Below are positions 5,311 to 5,599 of a stretch of DNA of 5,599 bases, piece after piece. The number at the start of each line of letters is the position of its first letter. Within the stretch, counting starts at the first letter, position 1. The notes beneath the pieces are model-generated. The model worked only from the letters and a program-made list of their open reading frames with translations, was not told where the DNA came from and ran no database searches. Source of the stretch: Acidobacteriota bacterium (GTDB taxonomy: Bacteria; Acidobacteriota; Terriglobia; Terriglobales; Acidobacteriaceae); contig JAJYSL010000293.1 of NCBI GenBank assembly GCA_021793595.1, positions 1 to 5,599 of the forward strand, in the 5' to 3' direction. Position numbers and translations under genes: made by a program.

Positions 5311-5598
5311 TCAGGCTTTCCAAATCTCAAATCCGAGGGCACCAACCTCTGTCAATGTGCTTCTTTCAGAGTAGACTGATACACCAAGTTCAGAGGGGTT
5401 CACTTTGCAGGAGTTACTCCTGCTGAAGTTACATATTAAAGTCATTCCTGCCCCAGGCCAATCGACACGTATCGCTCCGTCACTGAGTGCACTAACCGCG
5501 GAATCAGGCGAGCCATGATCATCAGAACTCGAGCTGTCGATTTCGGAAAGTAGCGCGAGAAGACTCTTCATTTTGAAGAAATACTGAGATTTAAATAT
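5311..5598 (-). CDS. C-terminal part of a larger protein, possibly a GH13/trehalohydrolase-type enzyme (partial)
   Basis: The frame is open from the right edge to the TGA at 5313-5311, giving 95 residues. An ATG at 5571 would make an 86-residue protein, but the residues before it (IFKSQYFFK) read smoothly into it, so a longer gene beyond the window is likelier. The pattern is a helix with FKMKSLLALLSE, a Ser/Asp-rich linker, then short beta strands (DGAIRVDWPG, MTLICNFSRS, GVSVYSE, GALGFEIW). It resembles the end of an alpha-amylase-like barrel followed by the C-terminal beta domain (DUF3459-like) seen in malto-oligosyltrehalose trehalohydrolase. No catalytic residues lie in this part, so the call rests on resemblance only. 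It is co-directional with the IucA/IucC-like gene, 52 bases upstream of it. An independent small unknown protein remains possible. Confidence 0.4.
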   Translation of the reverse strand: MFKSQYFFKMKSLLALLSEIDSSSSDDHGSPDSAVSALSDGAIRVDWPGAGMTLICNFSRSNSCKVNPSELGVSVYSERSTLTEVGALGFEIWKA

Positions 5599-5599
5599 G

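Noticed and set aside
1..5599. CRISPR array, riboswitch, rRNA or replication origin
   Set aside because: No regularly spaced repeats, conserved riboswitch core, rRNA segment or DnaA-box cluster was seen anywhere in the window.

Overview
The window looks like chromosomal DNA from a soil-type bacterium, split into two parts of different character. Acidobacteriota is the best guess, from the overall feel of the proteins and the small zinc-ribbon gene; no marker gene proves it. Positions 1-2300 are GC-rich, by eye in the low to mid 60s percent. From about 2520 to the right edge the DNA is nearer half GC, with longer non-coding stretches and broken genes. The change coincides with a partial tRNA-Cys gene at 2463-2512.

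Region 1 (1-2297, plus strand) is an apparent operon for sugar, inositol or related polyol metabolism. It holds the last codons of an upstream gene, a Gfo/Idh/MocA oxidoreductase that starts on TTG inside that gene's stop (TTGA overlap), and 84 bases later a second oxidoreductase of the same family. The two share several uncommon motifs and look like an old duplication.

Region 2 (2298-2976) has no convincing intact gene. It carries the minus-strand 3' half of a tRNA-Cys(GCA), from anticodon arm to encoded CCA, but no 5' half able to pair with its acceptor strand. This is what a tRNA-targeting integrative element leaves at its far end, and the polarity puts host DNA on the left and acquired DNA on the right. 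Just right of it are an 11-bp tandem repeat, a short open frame that looks like a gene remnant, and a 9-bp perfect inverted repeat.

Region 3 (2977-3985, plus strand) is the clearest discovery. A small four-cysteine zinc-ribbon gene is cut in two by a 513-bp insertion (3085-3597) with 22-bp terminal inverted repeats and an 8-bp target duplication. Removing the insertion and one duplication copy restores one continuous 76-codon frame with two CxxC pairs. A small helical protein gene overlaps its stop by ATGA.

Region 4 (4023-5598, minus strand) converges on region 3. It encodes a divergent, N-terminally short IucA/IucC-like siderophore-synthetase relative. Upstream of it is the tail of a larger protein that runs off the right edge and resembles the C-terminal beta domain of GH13/trehalohydrolase-type enzymes.

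Nothing here amounts to a demonstrated new system. The points worth following are the exact insertion, the tRNA-marked boundary, and the short NIS-synthetase homologue in acquired DNA.
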